A stretch of DNA of 13,598 nt from an uncultured Lachnospiraceae bacterium (lineage in GTDB: Bacteria; Bacillota; Clostridia; Lachnospirales; Lachnospiraceae), in assembly GCA_910584915.1 (NCBI GenBank), contig CAJUDM010000001.1, positions 231-13,828 of the forward strand, written 5' to 3'. A program made the translations under genes and the position numbers. The notes beneath the pieces were generated by a model that saw only the letters and a program-made list of their open reading frames with translations, ran no database searches and had not been told where the DNA came from. Of this stretch, positions 1 to 7,502 are shown piece by piece. How positions within the stretch are numbered: the first letter of the stretch is position 1; each line of letters starts with the position of its first letter.

Positions 1-1
1 A

Positions 2-70
2 TGCGCAAAGCTGACGGAGATACCGCTTATGTGCAAGCACAACGCTCTTTCTCCGTCAACTTTGTGCGCA
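2..70 (-). terminator. Long imperfect inverted repeat after the last GT gene; possible terminator
   Basis: Bases 2-20 pair with bases 50-70. The arms match except for a 2-base bulge and one G-T pair, and the core ACGGAGA/TCTCCGT is perfect. The 29-base loop contains a further small palindrome (GTGC-AA-GCAC, 31-40). On the minus strand the hairpin begins four bases after the stop codon of the glycosyltransferase at 75-2120, which is where an operon terminator would sit. The window ends before any T-tract could be seen, so termination is inferred from position only. It could also be a mobile or repetitive palindromic element. Confidence 0.4.
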
Positions 71-74
71 CTGC

Positions 75-2120
75 TCATGCCTTCAGCGCATAATCGCTCC
101 GGTCCAGCGAAAAATTCGGATTGTAATAGGGATCCCCCTTCTCAAGTTCTTCTTTCCACTTCTCCCTGAACCTCGCGGACTCCTCATCATAGCGTTTTGC
201 CTTCTCCCCGGCGTCGTCCAGCCCCCTTGATATGGACTCAAAATGATACAGCTCACAGTACGGATTCCAGACATTGAGCAATCCCTTCTTCCGCAGGCGC
301 AGACAAAAATCCACATCGTTCAGCGCGATCGCAAAGCTCTCATCCAGCCCGCCGAGTTCCTCATAGAGCGAGCGCCTCACCATCAGACAGGCGCCTGTCA
401 CAGCCGTCACATCCTGGGCATAGCAGAGCCTGCCCATATACCCCAGGTTCGTCTGCGCCACCCGGTAGTGGGTATGCCCCGCCGTCCGGTGCGCCCCCAG
501 CCCGATCACGATGCCCGCGTGCTGGATCGTCTTATCCGCATAGTAAAGCTTCGCGCCCACCGCGCCCACATCATCCCGCTGGGCGTACATCAAAAGCTCT
601 TCCATCCAGTTGATCGAGATCACCTGCGTGTCATTGTTCAACAACACCAGATATTCTCCCGCGGCAGAGGCAGCGCCAAAATTATTGATCCTGGAATAAT
701 TAAACTCTCCCTCATACCGCACAACCCGGATATTGGCATACTTTTCCAGGCTCTTATAGTATTCCTCTATCTCCTCCGTCACGGAATTATTCTCAACAAT
801 AATGATCTCATAGTTGTCATAAGTAGACTGTTTCAGGATAGATTCCACACACCGCGACAGATCCTCCACATGATCCTTGTTCGGAATCACAATGGAAATC
901 TTCGGATTCCCCTGCACCTCATACTTCACACGGAAGATCGTCTCAAACGCCTTTGTGCTGACGATCTCAAAATTCTGAAATCCGTTTACGCGCAGATGGT
1001 CCGCCACGGCGCCCCTCGCCGCCTCGATGGCATAACTCTTCGCGTTGATATCCGCCGCCACGCTCGCCTTGTGGGAGCGCCAGTAGTAGAGGAGCTTCGG
1101 CACATGCGCCACATGCTTCGCCCGGGATGTGAGCCGCAGGATCATATCATGATCCTGGCTGCCGTCAAACTGAGACCGGAACAGCTCCATCCCCTCAAGC
1201 AATCTCCTGTCAAACACGCTGAAATGACAGATATAATTGTTGGCGCGCAGATTGTCGATGGCAAAATCCGGCTTAAAGTGCAGCGTCAGCATATCGTCTA
1301 TCGTCTTATTTCCTTTGAAGGTCGTCTCATCGCAATAGATATAATCCGCATCCTCGTCGCAGATTTTTTTCATATACTCATACAGCGCCGACGGGTGCAG
1401 CACATCATCATGGTCAAAGAGCCCGATATAATCCCCTGTCGCCATCTTCAGGCACTCGTTCGTATTCCCCGAAATGCCCTCATTTTTTTCCAGCTTCCGA
1501 TAGCAGATCCGCCGATCCTTCGCCGCGTACTCCCCGCAGATCTCTCCCACAAAACCGTGTTCCTGATCCGAGCCGTCCGCCAGACAGAGCTGCCAGTTTT
1601 CATAAGTCTGGTTCAGCACCGAGTTTAACATCTCCGTCAAAAACTTTCTCGGCGTATTGTATAAAGGCACCAGAATACTGAAACAGATTTCCCTGGAAAA
1701 CTTTGTCTCCCGCTGTCTCTGCGCCTCCTCCGGCGTCGGAAAGCTTGCTGTGCCATGCTGCGTCCTCGCCTTTTTCTCGATCATTTTATTGCGCACCTTC
1801 TGGGCGATCCCCCTCGGCGATCCGTAATTTCCCACCCGCTCCTTTGTGCGCTTCATCAGATGATAAAAACTCCGGAGCGGCTTTGATAGCTTCCAGATCC
1901 CGCTGCCCTTGATCCGCTCCAGCTTCCCCGAGAGATCCTCCACCTGGGCGTTGGCATCCGAAAGACGCCCCGCCAGGCCTGCGGACTTTTTTCTCTCCCT
2001 GAAATATGCCTCCCGATAATAGGCGAGCTGTTCCTCCTCCGGCATATCCTCCGGTCTGATTTCTGCCAAATTTTTCCGATTTTCTTCCAATTTATCCATT
2101 ACCTGTTCTTTCTGTTTCAC
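75..2120 (-). CDS. Tandem-domain GT2 family glycosyltransferase (681 aa)
   Basis: Predicted cytoplasmic sugar transferase that adds residues from nucleotide sugars to a growing surface glycan. Residues about 25-90 form a charged, coiled-coil-like N-terminus ending in IWKLSKPLR, a motif often seen before GT domains. A first GT-A domain runs from about 147 (FSILVPLYNTP) with an intact DHDD metal-binding motif at 236-239 and QDHDM at 322-326. A second GT2 domain runs from about 408 (ISIVIPNKDH), with LLNNDTQV at 493-500, TGACLMVRR at 575-583 and NDVDFCLRL at 601-609, the pattern of the rhamnosyltransferase-like group COG1216. Both domains look catalytically complete, unlike the two paralogues in this window. 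The start used is a GTG at 2120; an in-frame ATG at 2099 is also possible, and neither has a strong ribosome binding site. It lies 65 bp after the upstream GT gene in the same direction and is the last gene of the visible operon. Donor and acceptor sugars cannot be read from sequence. Confidence 0.9.
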   Translation of the reverse strand: MKQKEQVMDKLEENRKNLAEIRPEDMPEEEQLAYYREAYFRERKKSAGLAGRLSDANAQVEDLSGKLERIKGSGIWKLSKPLRSFYHLMKRTKERVGNYGSPRGIAQKVRNKMIEKKARTQHGTASFPTPEEAQRQRETKFSREICFSILVPLYNTPRKFLTEMLNSVLNQTYENWQLCLADGSDQEHGFVGEICGEYAAKDRRICYRKLEKNEGISGNTNECLKMATGDYIGLFDHDDVLHPSALYEYMKKICDEDADYIYCDETTFKGNKTIDDMLTLHFKPDFAIDNLRANNYICHFSVFDRRLLEGMELFRSQFDGSQDHDMILRLTSRAKHVAHVPKLLYYWRSHKASVAADINAKSYAIEAARGAVADHLRVNGFQNFEIVSTKAFETIFRVKYEVQGNPKISIVIPNKDHVEDLSRCVESILKQSTYDNYEIIIVENNSVTEEIEEYYKSLEKYANIRVVRYEGEFNYSRINNFGAASAAGEYLVLLNNDTQVISINWMEELLMYAQRDDVGAVGAKLYYADKTIQHAGIVIGLGAHRTAGHTHYRVAQTNLGYMGRLCYAQDVTAVTGACLMVRRSLYEELGGLDESFAIALNDVDFCLRLRKKGLLNVWNPYCELYHFESISRGLDDAGEKAKRYDEESARFREKWKEELEKGDPYYNPNFSLDRSDYALKA

Positions 2121-2185
2121 ATTTGTCTGATTTTTGCCTGCAAAATCACTCGCAAAATAGCGGCAGACTGAACTGTTACACCTAA

Positions 2186-4648
2186 CTACTGACTGTCAAC
2201 TTCCATCCTCGCATCACTACACTGATAATACATCTTTCCGTCGCACATATTCCGGTACAGCATACCGATCCTGTACTCCCCGGGGATAATATCCTCCCTC
2301 AACACCCTGCACACAAACCCGGACAGTGCGATTTTTTTCTGTTGGGGAAGGATTTCTTCCACATCCGGCCTGAGCCTCTCCTTAACAGGCGCCCTGTAGT
2401 AAAAATCTCCCTGTTCCGGCTCCAGTACAAGCCATCTCTCAAACAGGCAGTTATCCTCCCAGAGCATATAGCACCAGCCTTCCACTTCCACGATATCCGG
2501 CTCCTCCAGATAGATCTTATGTTGCTTTCCCGCCCGCTCCACGGTCAGCATCACCGCGCCGGAGAGGATTTTCTGCAATTCCTGTTTTCCCGCTTTCTTT
2601 TCCGGAATAGCCGTAACCAACAGTCTCTCATAAGGATAATGATAACCGATATGGTAATCCGGCGCATTGTCCGTGAGCTGTTCGCTGTAGTAGGGATCAA
2701 ATTTATGGAACAGCGGATGTTTGTCATAGAGATTTGTCTTTTCCTGTATCAGCCTGTGCCATTTTTCCTCGGACAGATCGTCGATCCCGCGGCTCGCAGA
2801 CTCATGATGCAAAAGCACCGCGTCATTCCGGAGGACATTCCTGTACCCCGCCTCCGCCAGCTTAAAACAAAAGTCTACATCGTTGTAAGCCACCGCCATC
2901 TCCTCGTCCAGGCCGCCAACTTCCTCATAGACGGATCTTCTGACGAGCAGACACGCCGCCGTCACAGCCGTCATATCATATGTCACCGTATTGTGCCCAT
3001 AGTAGTACATCCTGTCATCGGGGAACGTCGTCAGCTTGTGGGAGGGGCCTATATGCATATTGGTGACGCCCGCATGCTGGATCCGCTCCTCCCCCGGATA
3101 CCACAGCTTCGCGCCCACCGCCCCCATCCCCGGCAGCTTTGCCTGTCCCAGCATAATGCGCAGCCAGTTTCTCTCGATAACCTCCACATCATCGTTGAGC
3201 AGCAGGATATACTCCCCCTTTGCCTCCTTCACTCCGGCATTGCACATAGCCGAAAAATTGAATGTCATCGGTCTGTATAGATAGCGGCTCTCTGTCTTTA
3301 TAGATTCCAAAAACCTCTGAATAGTTTGCCGGTTTTCCTCACTGCTCCCGTTGTCCACCACGATAAATTCCACACAGTCCTGCATCCCCGGCAAGAATGT
3401 GCGTTCCAGAAAAGAGCCGATACAATTCTGCAAAAGTTCCGGGTGGTCCTTGGATAGAATAACAACCGACACCAGAGGGCTTTTTTCTTTCCTGACTGAA
3501 CTGTCGCCCACCGCAGCATCCGTCACACATTCCGGCACAACAGACCACACATCCGGGTGAAGCGTCTGATAGGAAAAGGATTCATAACCTATATTATTTA
3601 AAAATTCCCGCTTTATCTGCAAATACTCTTTCTCAAACCCCCAGAACTCAGGGTTCGCTTCCCTCCGCATCTTTCCGGTCTCCAGATAGTATTCCCGGTC
3701 CGCCGGTATTTCAAAATCCGCCGTGCTGTTTTGATGATATAGAACAAGATCCAGGCATGCGATTTTGGGGGAACCCATATCTGCCAACAGCGGTCCTTCA
3801 CTTTCCGCATAGTAAAACCCTGTCTGCCAGATATCCGCTTTATCATATGTCACCGCCGCCGGCTTCTGAAAATACTCCTTTGACAGCCGCAGCACAAAAT
3901 CGTACAGATTGCACTTCGCATCCCCATTACCACTTAGAAACACCTGCTCCGCCCACGCCCTGTCCACCGCAAAGTAACTGCCAAAATAGAAGAACCCGAG
4001 CAGCGTATCCGGCGACCAACAGGGCTTGAACCAGGGAAAACACCGCTTCCCGCCCGCCGTATGATCCTCCGCGCCGTAGAGCAGCCTTGTCCCCGGATAA
4101 GTGCCGAACCAGTCTTCTATACAGGAGACCGCCCGCTCATCCAGTTCCTCCGGATGATCTGCAAACAGAAGGATATCCGTCACAGTATCTGTCACCATAC
4201 AGGACAGATCCGTCAAACCCGCCAATGCCGCATAAGGGATCACCTGACATTTGCGGCGCTTCCCCTGCCGATCCCTTGTCAAAGCCTCCCGGTAACGCTC
4301 CCATAAAGCAGGCTCCTCCTCCCTGATCCACTGGCTGTAGCTGTCCCTCTGGCAGTTCATTCTCTCTTCATAATCCAAAGCAAACGCCGCACTCTCCGCA
4401 GGAGGCAGCTCTTTTCTTCCGCCTCGGCACAAAACGGATGCCATATGCCTCGCTTTCCTGTAACCCCTTGTAAACAGAGTGGGAAACTGAGATACTTTAT
4501 AGAGAGGATTTGCGCAGATCGCCGCATACTTTGTCTGCAATTCATCCTTTTTCCCCTCCGCATCCGCAACTTTTCCCGCCAACACGGTGTTTTTCTTTTT
4601 TTCCGCCTCATACGCTCTCTGATAATACTCAGTCCAATTATAGTTCAT
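2186..4648 (-). CDS. GT2 glycosyltransferase with degenerate first domain and C-terminal accessory domain (820 aa)
   Basis: Predicted transferase for surface polysaccharide assembly. The start chosen is the ATG at 4648, preceded by a GGTGA-like site six bases upstream; an in-frame ATG four codons earlier (4660) has no better signal. Numbering from 4660: residues 7-70 form a charged N-terminus resembling that of the GT at 75-2120 (EYYQRAYEAEKKK, LAGKVADA). Residues about 140-330 resemble a first GT-A domain (WFKPCWSPDTLLGFFYFG at 210-227), but its DHDD motif has decayed to ADHPEEL (167-173). The active domain is likely 396-630: LVSVVILSKDHPELL, VVDNGSS (434-440), LLLNDDVEV (486-494), NDVDFCF (593-599), HHESASRG (618-625). 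Residues about 690-824 form a beta-rich accessory domain shared with the GT at 7503-9605. The gene lies downstream of the low-GC island but has the high GC of the other glycan genes, so it probably belonged to the same operon before the island arrived. Confidence 0.9.
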   Translation of the reverse strand: MNYNWTEYYQRAYEAEKKKNTVLAGKVADAEGKKDELQTKYAAICANPLYKVSQFPTLFTRGYRKARHMASVLCRGGRKELPPAESAAFALDYEERMNCQRDSYSQWIREEEPALWERYREALTRDRQGKRRKCQVIPYAALAGLTDLSCMVTDTVTDILLFADHPEELDERAVSCIEDWFGTYPGTRLLYGAEDHTAGGKRCFPWFKPCWSPDTLLGFFYFGSYFAVDRAWAEQVFLSGNGDAKCNLYDFVLRLSKEYFQKPAAVTYDKADIWQTGFYYAESEGPLLADMGSPKIACLDLVLYHQNSTADFEIPADREYYLETGKMRREANPEFWGFEKEYLQIKREFLNNIGYESFSYQTLHPDVWSVVPECVTDAAVGDSSVRKEKSPLVSVVILSKDHPELLQNCIGSFLERTFLPGMQDCVEFIVVDNGSSEENRQTIQRFLESIKTESRYLYRPMTFNFSAMCNAGVKEAKGEYILLLNDDVEVIERNWLRIMLGQAKLPGMGAVGAKLWYPGEERIQHAGVTNMHIGPSHKLTTFPDDRMYYYGHNTVTYDMTAVTAACLLVRRSVYEEVGGLDEEMAVAYNDVDFCFKLAEAGYRNVLRNDAVLLHHESASRGIDDLSEEKWHRLIQEKTNLYDKHPLFHKFDPYYSEQLTDNAPDYHIGYHYPYERLLVTAIPEKKAGKQELQKILSGAVMLTVERAGKQHKIYLEEPDIVEVEGWCYMLWEDNCLFERWLVLEPEQGDFYYRAPVKERLRPDVEEILPQQKKIALSGFVCRVLREDIIPGEYRIGMLYRNMCDGKMYYQCSDARMEVDSQ

Positions 4649-4680
4649 AAAAATCACCATCTTATATTTTTTTAATCTCT

Positions 4681-4710
4681 TTGGTCATTATCTTGGTCAT
4701 CTTGACCAAG
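4681..4710 (-). repeat. Copy of the AlbA_2 gene linker motif, containing a CTTGGTCA palindrome
   Basis: This intergenic 30-mer matches the segment of the neighbouring AlbA_2 gene at 4918-4947 at 27 of 30 positions. Read on the minus strand it would encode LGQDDQDNDQ, against LGQSDQDNEQ in the intact protein, but it is closed by in-frame TAA codons on both sides. It is therefore not a gene. It is most simply a scrap of a related gene or a recombination scar. Its right part, 4692-4710, is a perfect palindrome with 8-base arms CTTGGTCA/TGACCAAG around three bases. The intact copy has the same palindrome at 4929-4947. No T-tract follows on the minus strand, so it is not a typical terminator; an operator role is possible but unsupported. 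Confidence 0.6.
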
Positions 4711-4728
4711 TTATGAGCGAATTAATTG

Positions 4729-6102
4729 CTAACAATAGTATTTCTGGTTTCCACTTTTGGGCTTATCCGGAATTGTCATTTTTAATTGTCCTGTTTTAAT
4801 CATAGGATTAAGATAATGTCTTCTAAAAAAGCTTCTATCATTTATTTTAATATAATTCATAATTTCTTTAGCAGAATGTGGCTGTTTGCAAAAAGCGATT
4901 ATCATCTTGGTCACATCTTGTTCATTATCTTGGTCACTTTGACCAAGATGCAAATCTTCCTCGCCATTCAACAATTCCAAATACTTATCACACGCCCTGC
5001 AAAGCACCATAATTCCGGATGCACTGATATGGTATTCCGGCAAACGCCCATCGTACCTTACGCACGCCTCCCTGATCTTATCAAATCCTCTGCCCCATGC
5101 CTCTATCATACCGCTCTTAAAGAAAATATTTGCCAGCTTGGGATTATATGGCTTGGACGAGTGTTTTTCAAACAATTTCTCTGTTGAGTTAAGCTCAGAC
5201 GGCATCTCCCCATCGTTCCATATATATATTTTATCTTCGTATACACTGATCTGGATCGGATTACAGGCACTATAATCCTTGTGAACCACCGCATTCAGTA
5301 ATATCTCACGAAATGCTTCCTGTGGAAACATAAACTGCTCAATCCTCTGAATCCCCTCATAGTAAATTAAAGCTTTCAAATATTTCGTATAAACCAAATC
5401 AACCGTCTTGTCAATCTGTTCAATCAGGGAGCCATGTACTTCATCCTGATATATCAAGTCTGCATCCGATTTCCCAAAATAACCAATTTTTATATAAGAT
5501 CCTGTAACCCATTTCTCCGGATCTTTATAAAATGCCAACATTGCCGCCCTGATCAGGTAATCTTCCCCATCAAACAAGTGAAGGTTCTCCATCAATATGA
5601 TATCATCAACTCTTGTTTCCTCCTCTGTCAGTCTATGCCTTCTCAGAGCCTTCTCCTTAAATAAGTCAATCGCCTCTCTCTTTAAATCCGTTACCTGCAA
5701 TTTGGGTATCGGCATACCATCCCAAGTTCTTCCCTGCGATTTCAGGATCGCCTTATCCAGTTCTTTTCCTGTTATCGTTCTCATTGTACTACCGGAACGG
5801 TAAAAATATTTGCCATGATAACTAATAAGTGAAGGGTACTTGTCCACAATAATTTCAATGTATTGTAAGTCATTTTGGTATAACAGATTGACATCTGCTA
5901 CAATACCCATTGTATCTGTGATTTTATTGGGAATAGCCTCCAATAACTTTTTCCTCTCCTTATCGCTTAGTCCAACAACATCGCCACTATCATTTTTGCC
6001 AATGTACAGCGTTCCGCCATACGCATTTGCATACCCGCAAATCCACTCTAAAAATGCATCATGCCATACTTCTTTGTATTCTATTGTCTGATGTTCCGGC
6101 AT
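4729..6102 (-). CDS. AlbA_2 (Schlafen-like) ATP-binding protein with C-terminal winged helix; putative regulator (457 aa)
   Basis: Member of the COG2865-type family annotated as putative transcriptional regulators or RecG-like ATP-binding proteins; the biochemical role of most members is unknown. Residues about 7-120 match the AlbA_2 domain (EYKEVWHDAFLEWICGYANA, then GGTLYIGKNDSGDVVGL). Residues about 255-345 match the GHKL-like ATPase part: an N-box with E266, N270 and H274 (REILLNAVVHKDY), WNDGEMP at 295-301, and MIEAWGRGFDKI at 332-343. Residues 380-400 are a linker of four-residue repeats (DQDN-EQDV). Residues about 400-457 look like a winged helix ending in YLNPMIKTGQL and TIPDKPKS. The protein looks full length and intact. 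The start ATG has GGTGGA three to nine bases upstream, and the upstream gap holds a palindrome. The gene is AT-rich (19 G/C in 5221-5280), unlike the flanking glycan genes, which suggests horizontal acquisition. Related fragments lie on both sides. Confidence 0.85.
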   Translation of the reverse strand: MPEHQTIEYKEVWHDAFLEWICGYANAYGGTLYIGKNDSGDVVGLSDKERKKLLEAIPNKITDTMGIVADVNLLYQNDLQYIEIIVDKYPSLISYHGKYFYRSGSTMRTITGKELDKAILKSQGRTWDGMPIPKLQVTDLKREAIDLFKEKALRRHRLTEEETRVDDIILMENLHLFDGEDYLIRAAMLAFYKDPEKWVTGSYIKIGYFGKSDADLIYQDEVHGSLIEQIDKTVDLVYTKYLKALIYYEGIQRIEQFMFPQEAFREILLNAVVHKDYSACNPIQISVYEDKIYIWNDGEMPSELNSTEKLFEKHSSKPYNPKLANIFFKSGMIEAWGRGFDKIREACVRYDGRLPEYHISASGIMVLCRACDKYLELLNGEEDLHLGQSDQDNEQDVTKMIIAFCKQPHSAKEIMNYIKINDRSFFRRHYLNPMIKTGQLKMTIPDKPKSGNQKYYC

Positions 6103-6136
6103 ACTCCACCTGCTTTCTATCGTTACTCTCCCTCTG

Positions 6137-6161
6137 ATTCGTTACATACTATGTAATGAAT
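6137..6161. promoter_or_regulatory. 25-bp near-perfect palindrome upstream of the AlbA_2 gene; operator candidate
   Basis: The arms are ATTCGTTACATA (6137-6148) and TATGTAATGAAT (6150-6161) around a single C at 6149, matching at 11 of 12 pairs. The inner 15 bases are a perfect palindrome. It lies 34 bp upstream of the ATG at 6102, inside the 180-bp gap after the immunity-like gene. A weak promoter may overlap it: TTAACA on the minus strand (6173-6178) could serve as a -35 box, placing a poor -10 match within the palindrome. The lack of a T-tract argues against a terminator. A binding site for a dimeric regulator, possibly the AlbA_2/winged-helix protein itself, is inference. Confidence 0.5.
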
Positions 6162-6282
6162 TGGAAGCACTCTGTTAAAAACTATACATAATGCCAGTCT
6201 CTTTTTATCTTTGCACTGTAACTTCATCCTACTAACTCCCATTCGTCCACTTCAGCGGGCATACAAATCAGTGCGGAGAATG

Positions 6283-6801
6283 CTACATGCCTACTTTCCC
6301 TGTCATTTTTGCTATCAATTCAATGTGCTCTCTGATCTTAACTTTACGCAAATTGTCAATTTTCTCACTGCCGCCTAATCCCAATAAAGGTACATAGCCA
6401 AAACATTCATCCTGTTTTAACTCTCCCAATTTATTTACCGCTTCTATATATTGAGGTATTTGAAAATACTTTTTTACAAAATAATCATCTTCAATATTCT
6501 GCATAAAACGTTTGAAATTTTTAGCAAGCATAACAAAATTTCCGTTTTTGTACTTAACCATTCCTATATATTGACCTTCCTCCAGTGTTATAACATCTCC
6601 AAAAGCCGTTGCCAATATTGGAACAGAAATATTTCCTCTAAAATATGTTTCACAGAGCAATTCCTGATATTCATCCGGATTTACTGCTTTCAAGTAACCA
6701 CTGAACAGATTTCCCAAGTCATAATTTCCCAAGATATTCACTAATCCCTCCCTGCATCCATCCCTGTCTGTGTTTTCGCTTTCCGCCCGCACTAGAATCA
6801 C
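6283..6801 (-). CDS. Orphan Tdi1/DUF1851-type immunity-like protein (172 aa)
   Basis: The C-terminal two thirds fit the DUF1851 family, which includes the type VI secretion immunity protein Tdi1 and related GAD-like proteins; such proteins neutralise a partner toxin in the cytoplasm. Visible motifs are GYLKAVNPDEYQELL (35-49), PILATAFGDVITLE (61-74), a middle segment with KNFKRFM (95-100 region), and FGYVPLLGLGGSEKIDNL (134-151). Members usually have an N-terminal helical segment before the G-Y-L-K motif; here the first 20 residues do not look like it, so the 5' end may be truncated or replaced. The start is a GTG at 6801 with GGGAG eight bases upstream. An ATG one base earlier runs straight into TGA. 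No toxin gene is adjacent. The gene is strongly AT-rich (19 G/C in 6301-6360) and sits 22 bp after the GNAT gene. Family assignment is from memory of motifs. Confidence 0.7.
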   Translation of the reverse strand: MILVRAESENTDRDGCREGLVNILGNYDLGNLFSGYLKAVNPDEYQELLCETYFRGNISVPILATAFGDVITLEEGQYIGMVKYKNGNFVMLAKNFKRFMQNIEDDYFVKKYFQIPQYIEAVNKLGELKQDECFGYVPLLGLGGSEKIDNLRKVKIREHIELIAKMTGKVGM

Positions 6802-6823
6802 ATATTAATCTCCCTCTCCAAGT

Positions 6824-7330
6824 TCAAACCTTCACCTCATACCCGAACTCCCGCAATACCAGCTCATCGTCAATCACCTCATGGTAAACGCCATCCGCCG
6901 GCGCAAAACCATTTTTCCGATACAGCGAAGCCGCCGGCACATTACAATCCACAACAAACAGCCGCAGATATTCCGCCCCAAGATTCCTCGCCGTCTCTTT
7001 CGCTCTTTTCAGCATCAGGCTCCCTATGCCCTGTCTCAGGCAACCTACATTCACACCAAAACGGTCAAGATACAACGCCTTCGCGCGATCATCCTCCCAC
7101 TTCAAAAATTCCTCGCCTGCACTTGCATCGCACAGGGCAAACGCCGCCATCATATCATTGTTCTCCGTCAGAAGATACAACCTGCCGCCTGCTATATCCC
7201 CCTCCAGAAATTCACAGGGATAAATCTCATCCCAGATCCGGATGCCATCCTCATCCATCTTCCGGACAATTTCTTTATACATCTCCTTAAGCCGCCCCAG
7301 ATCCCCCGGGACTGCCAGCCTGTAATCCAT
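6824..7330 (-). CDS. GNAT family N-acetyltransferase (168 aa)
   Basis: Predicted acetyl-CoA-dependent acetyltransferase, cytoplasmic, substrate unknown. The start is the ATG at 7330, fixed by a perfect AGGAGG at 7337-7342 with six bases of spacing; the in-frame ATG at 7348 lies upstream of this site and is unlikely. Length and layout are typical of a single-domain GNAT. The acetyl-CoA pyrophosphate loop is RQGIG at 99-103, within VNVGCLRQGIGSLML. The following helix is KRAKETARNLG, and the C-terminal NVPAASLYRKNGF (130-142) is the usual motif B. An IWDEIYP segment is at 32-38. The GC content (34 of 60 in 6961-7020) matches the glycan genes and not the AT-rich neighbours. It could acetylate a sugar precursor of the surface polymer, but nothing in the sequence shows this, and it may simply be part of the accessory island. 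Confidence 0.85.
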   Translation of the reverse strand: MDYRLAVPGDLGRLKEMYKEIVRKMDEDGIRIWDEIYPCEFLEGDIAGGRLYLLTENNDMMAAFALCDASAGEEFLKWEDDRAKALYLDRFGVNVGCLRQGIGSLMLKRAKETARNLGAEYLRLFVVDCNVPAASLYRKNGFAPADGVYHEVIDDELVLREFGYEVKV

Positions 7331-7398
7331 ATAGCTCCTCCTGAGCACATTAAAACTCTTCTTCCTGTTCGCTGTAAGTTCTGTTTTATATCAGCTAT

Positions 7399-7502
7399 TT
7401 CACTTTGACCAAAATGCAGGCTTTCCTCGTCATTCAGCCCTTCCAAATACTTATCGCACACATCCGCATAAGTGCATCTGTCCGTCTCATTGTTTTCTTC
7501 CC
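7399..7502 (-). pseudogene. Fragment of an AlbA_2 regulator gene (C-terminal linker region)
   Basis: Bases 7399-7458 align without gaps to 4933-4992 of the intact AlbA_2 gene, with about 10 differences in 60. The encoded CDKYLEGLNDEESLHFGQSE corresponds to CDKYLELLNGEEDLHLGQSD of the intact protein, with 14 of 20 residues identical. The frame is open back to the stop region of the upstream glycosyltransferase but has no convincing start. It loses similarity after the LGQ motif and runs out of frame into the GNAT gene. It is therefore a remnant of a second family member. The remaining part of the gap (7459-7502 and 7331-7398) holds only the GNAT ribosome binding site. Confidence 0.7.

Noticed and set aside
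243..1628. Long plus-strand open frame (461 codons) opposite the GT at 75-2120
   Set aside because: Its frame is antisense to clear GT2 motifs, its translation is rich in His, Arg, Ile and Pro with no domain, and it lacks a ribosome binding site; it is a shadow of a GC-rich gene.
2129..2147. Small AT-rich stem (GATTTT...AAAATC) between the two downstream GT genes
   Set aside because: A short bulged stem without a GC-rich core or T-tract; too weak to call a terminator or attenuator.
4692..4710. Palindrome considered as an intrinsic terminator of the AlbA_2 gene
   Set aside because: No U-run follows on the minus strand and the sequence is better explained as a copy of the gene's own linker repeat.
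7192..7461. Minus-strand 89-codon frame overlapping the start of the GNAT gene
   Set aside because: Only the first 20 or so codons are meaningful (AlbA_2 remnant); the rest is an out-of-frame reading of the GNAT gene, so it is recorded as a fragment and not a CDS.
4661..7502. Island considered as an insertion sequence or integrative element
   Set aside because: No transposase, integrase, terminal inverted repeats or target-site duplication could be found at its edges.
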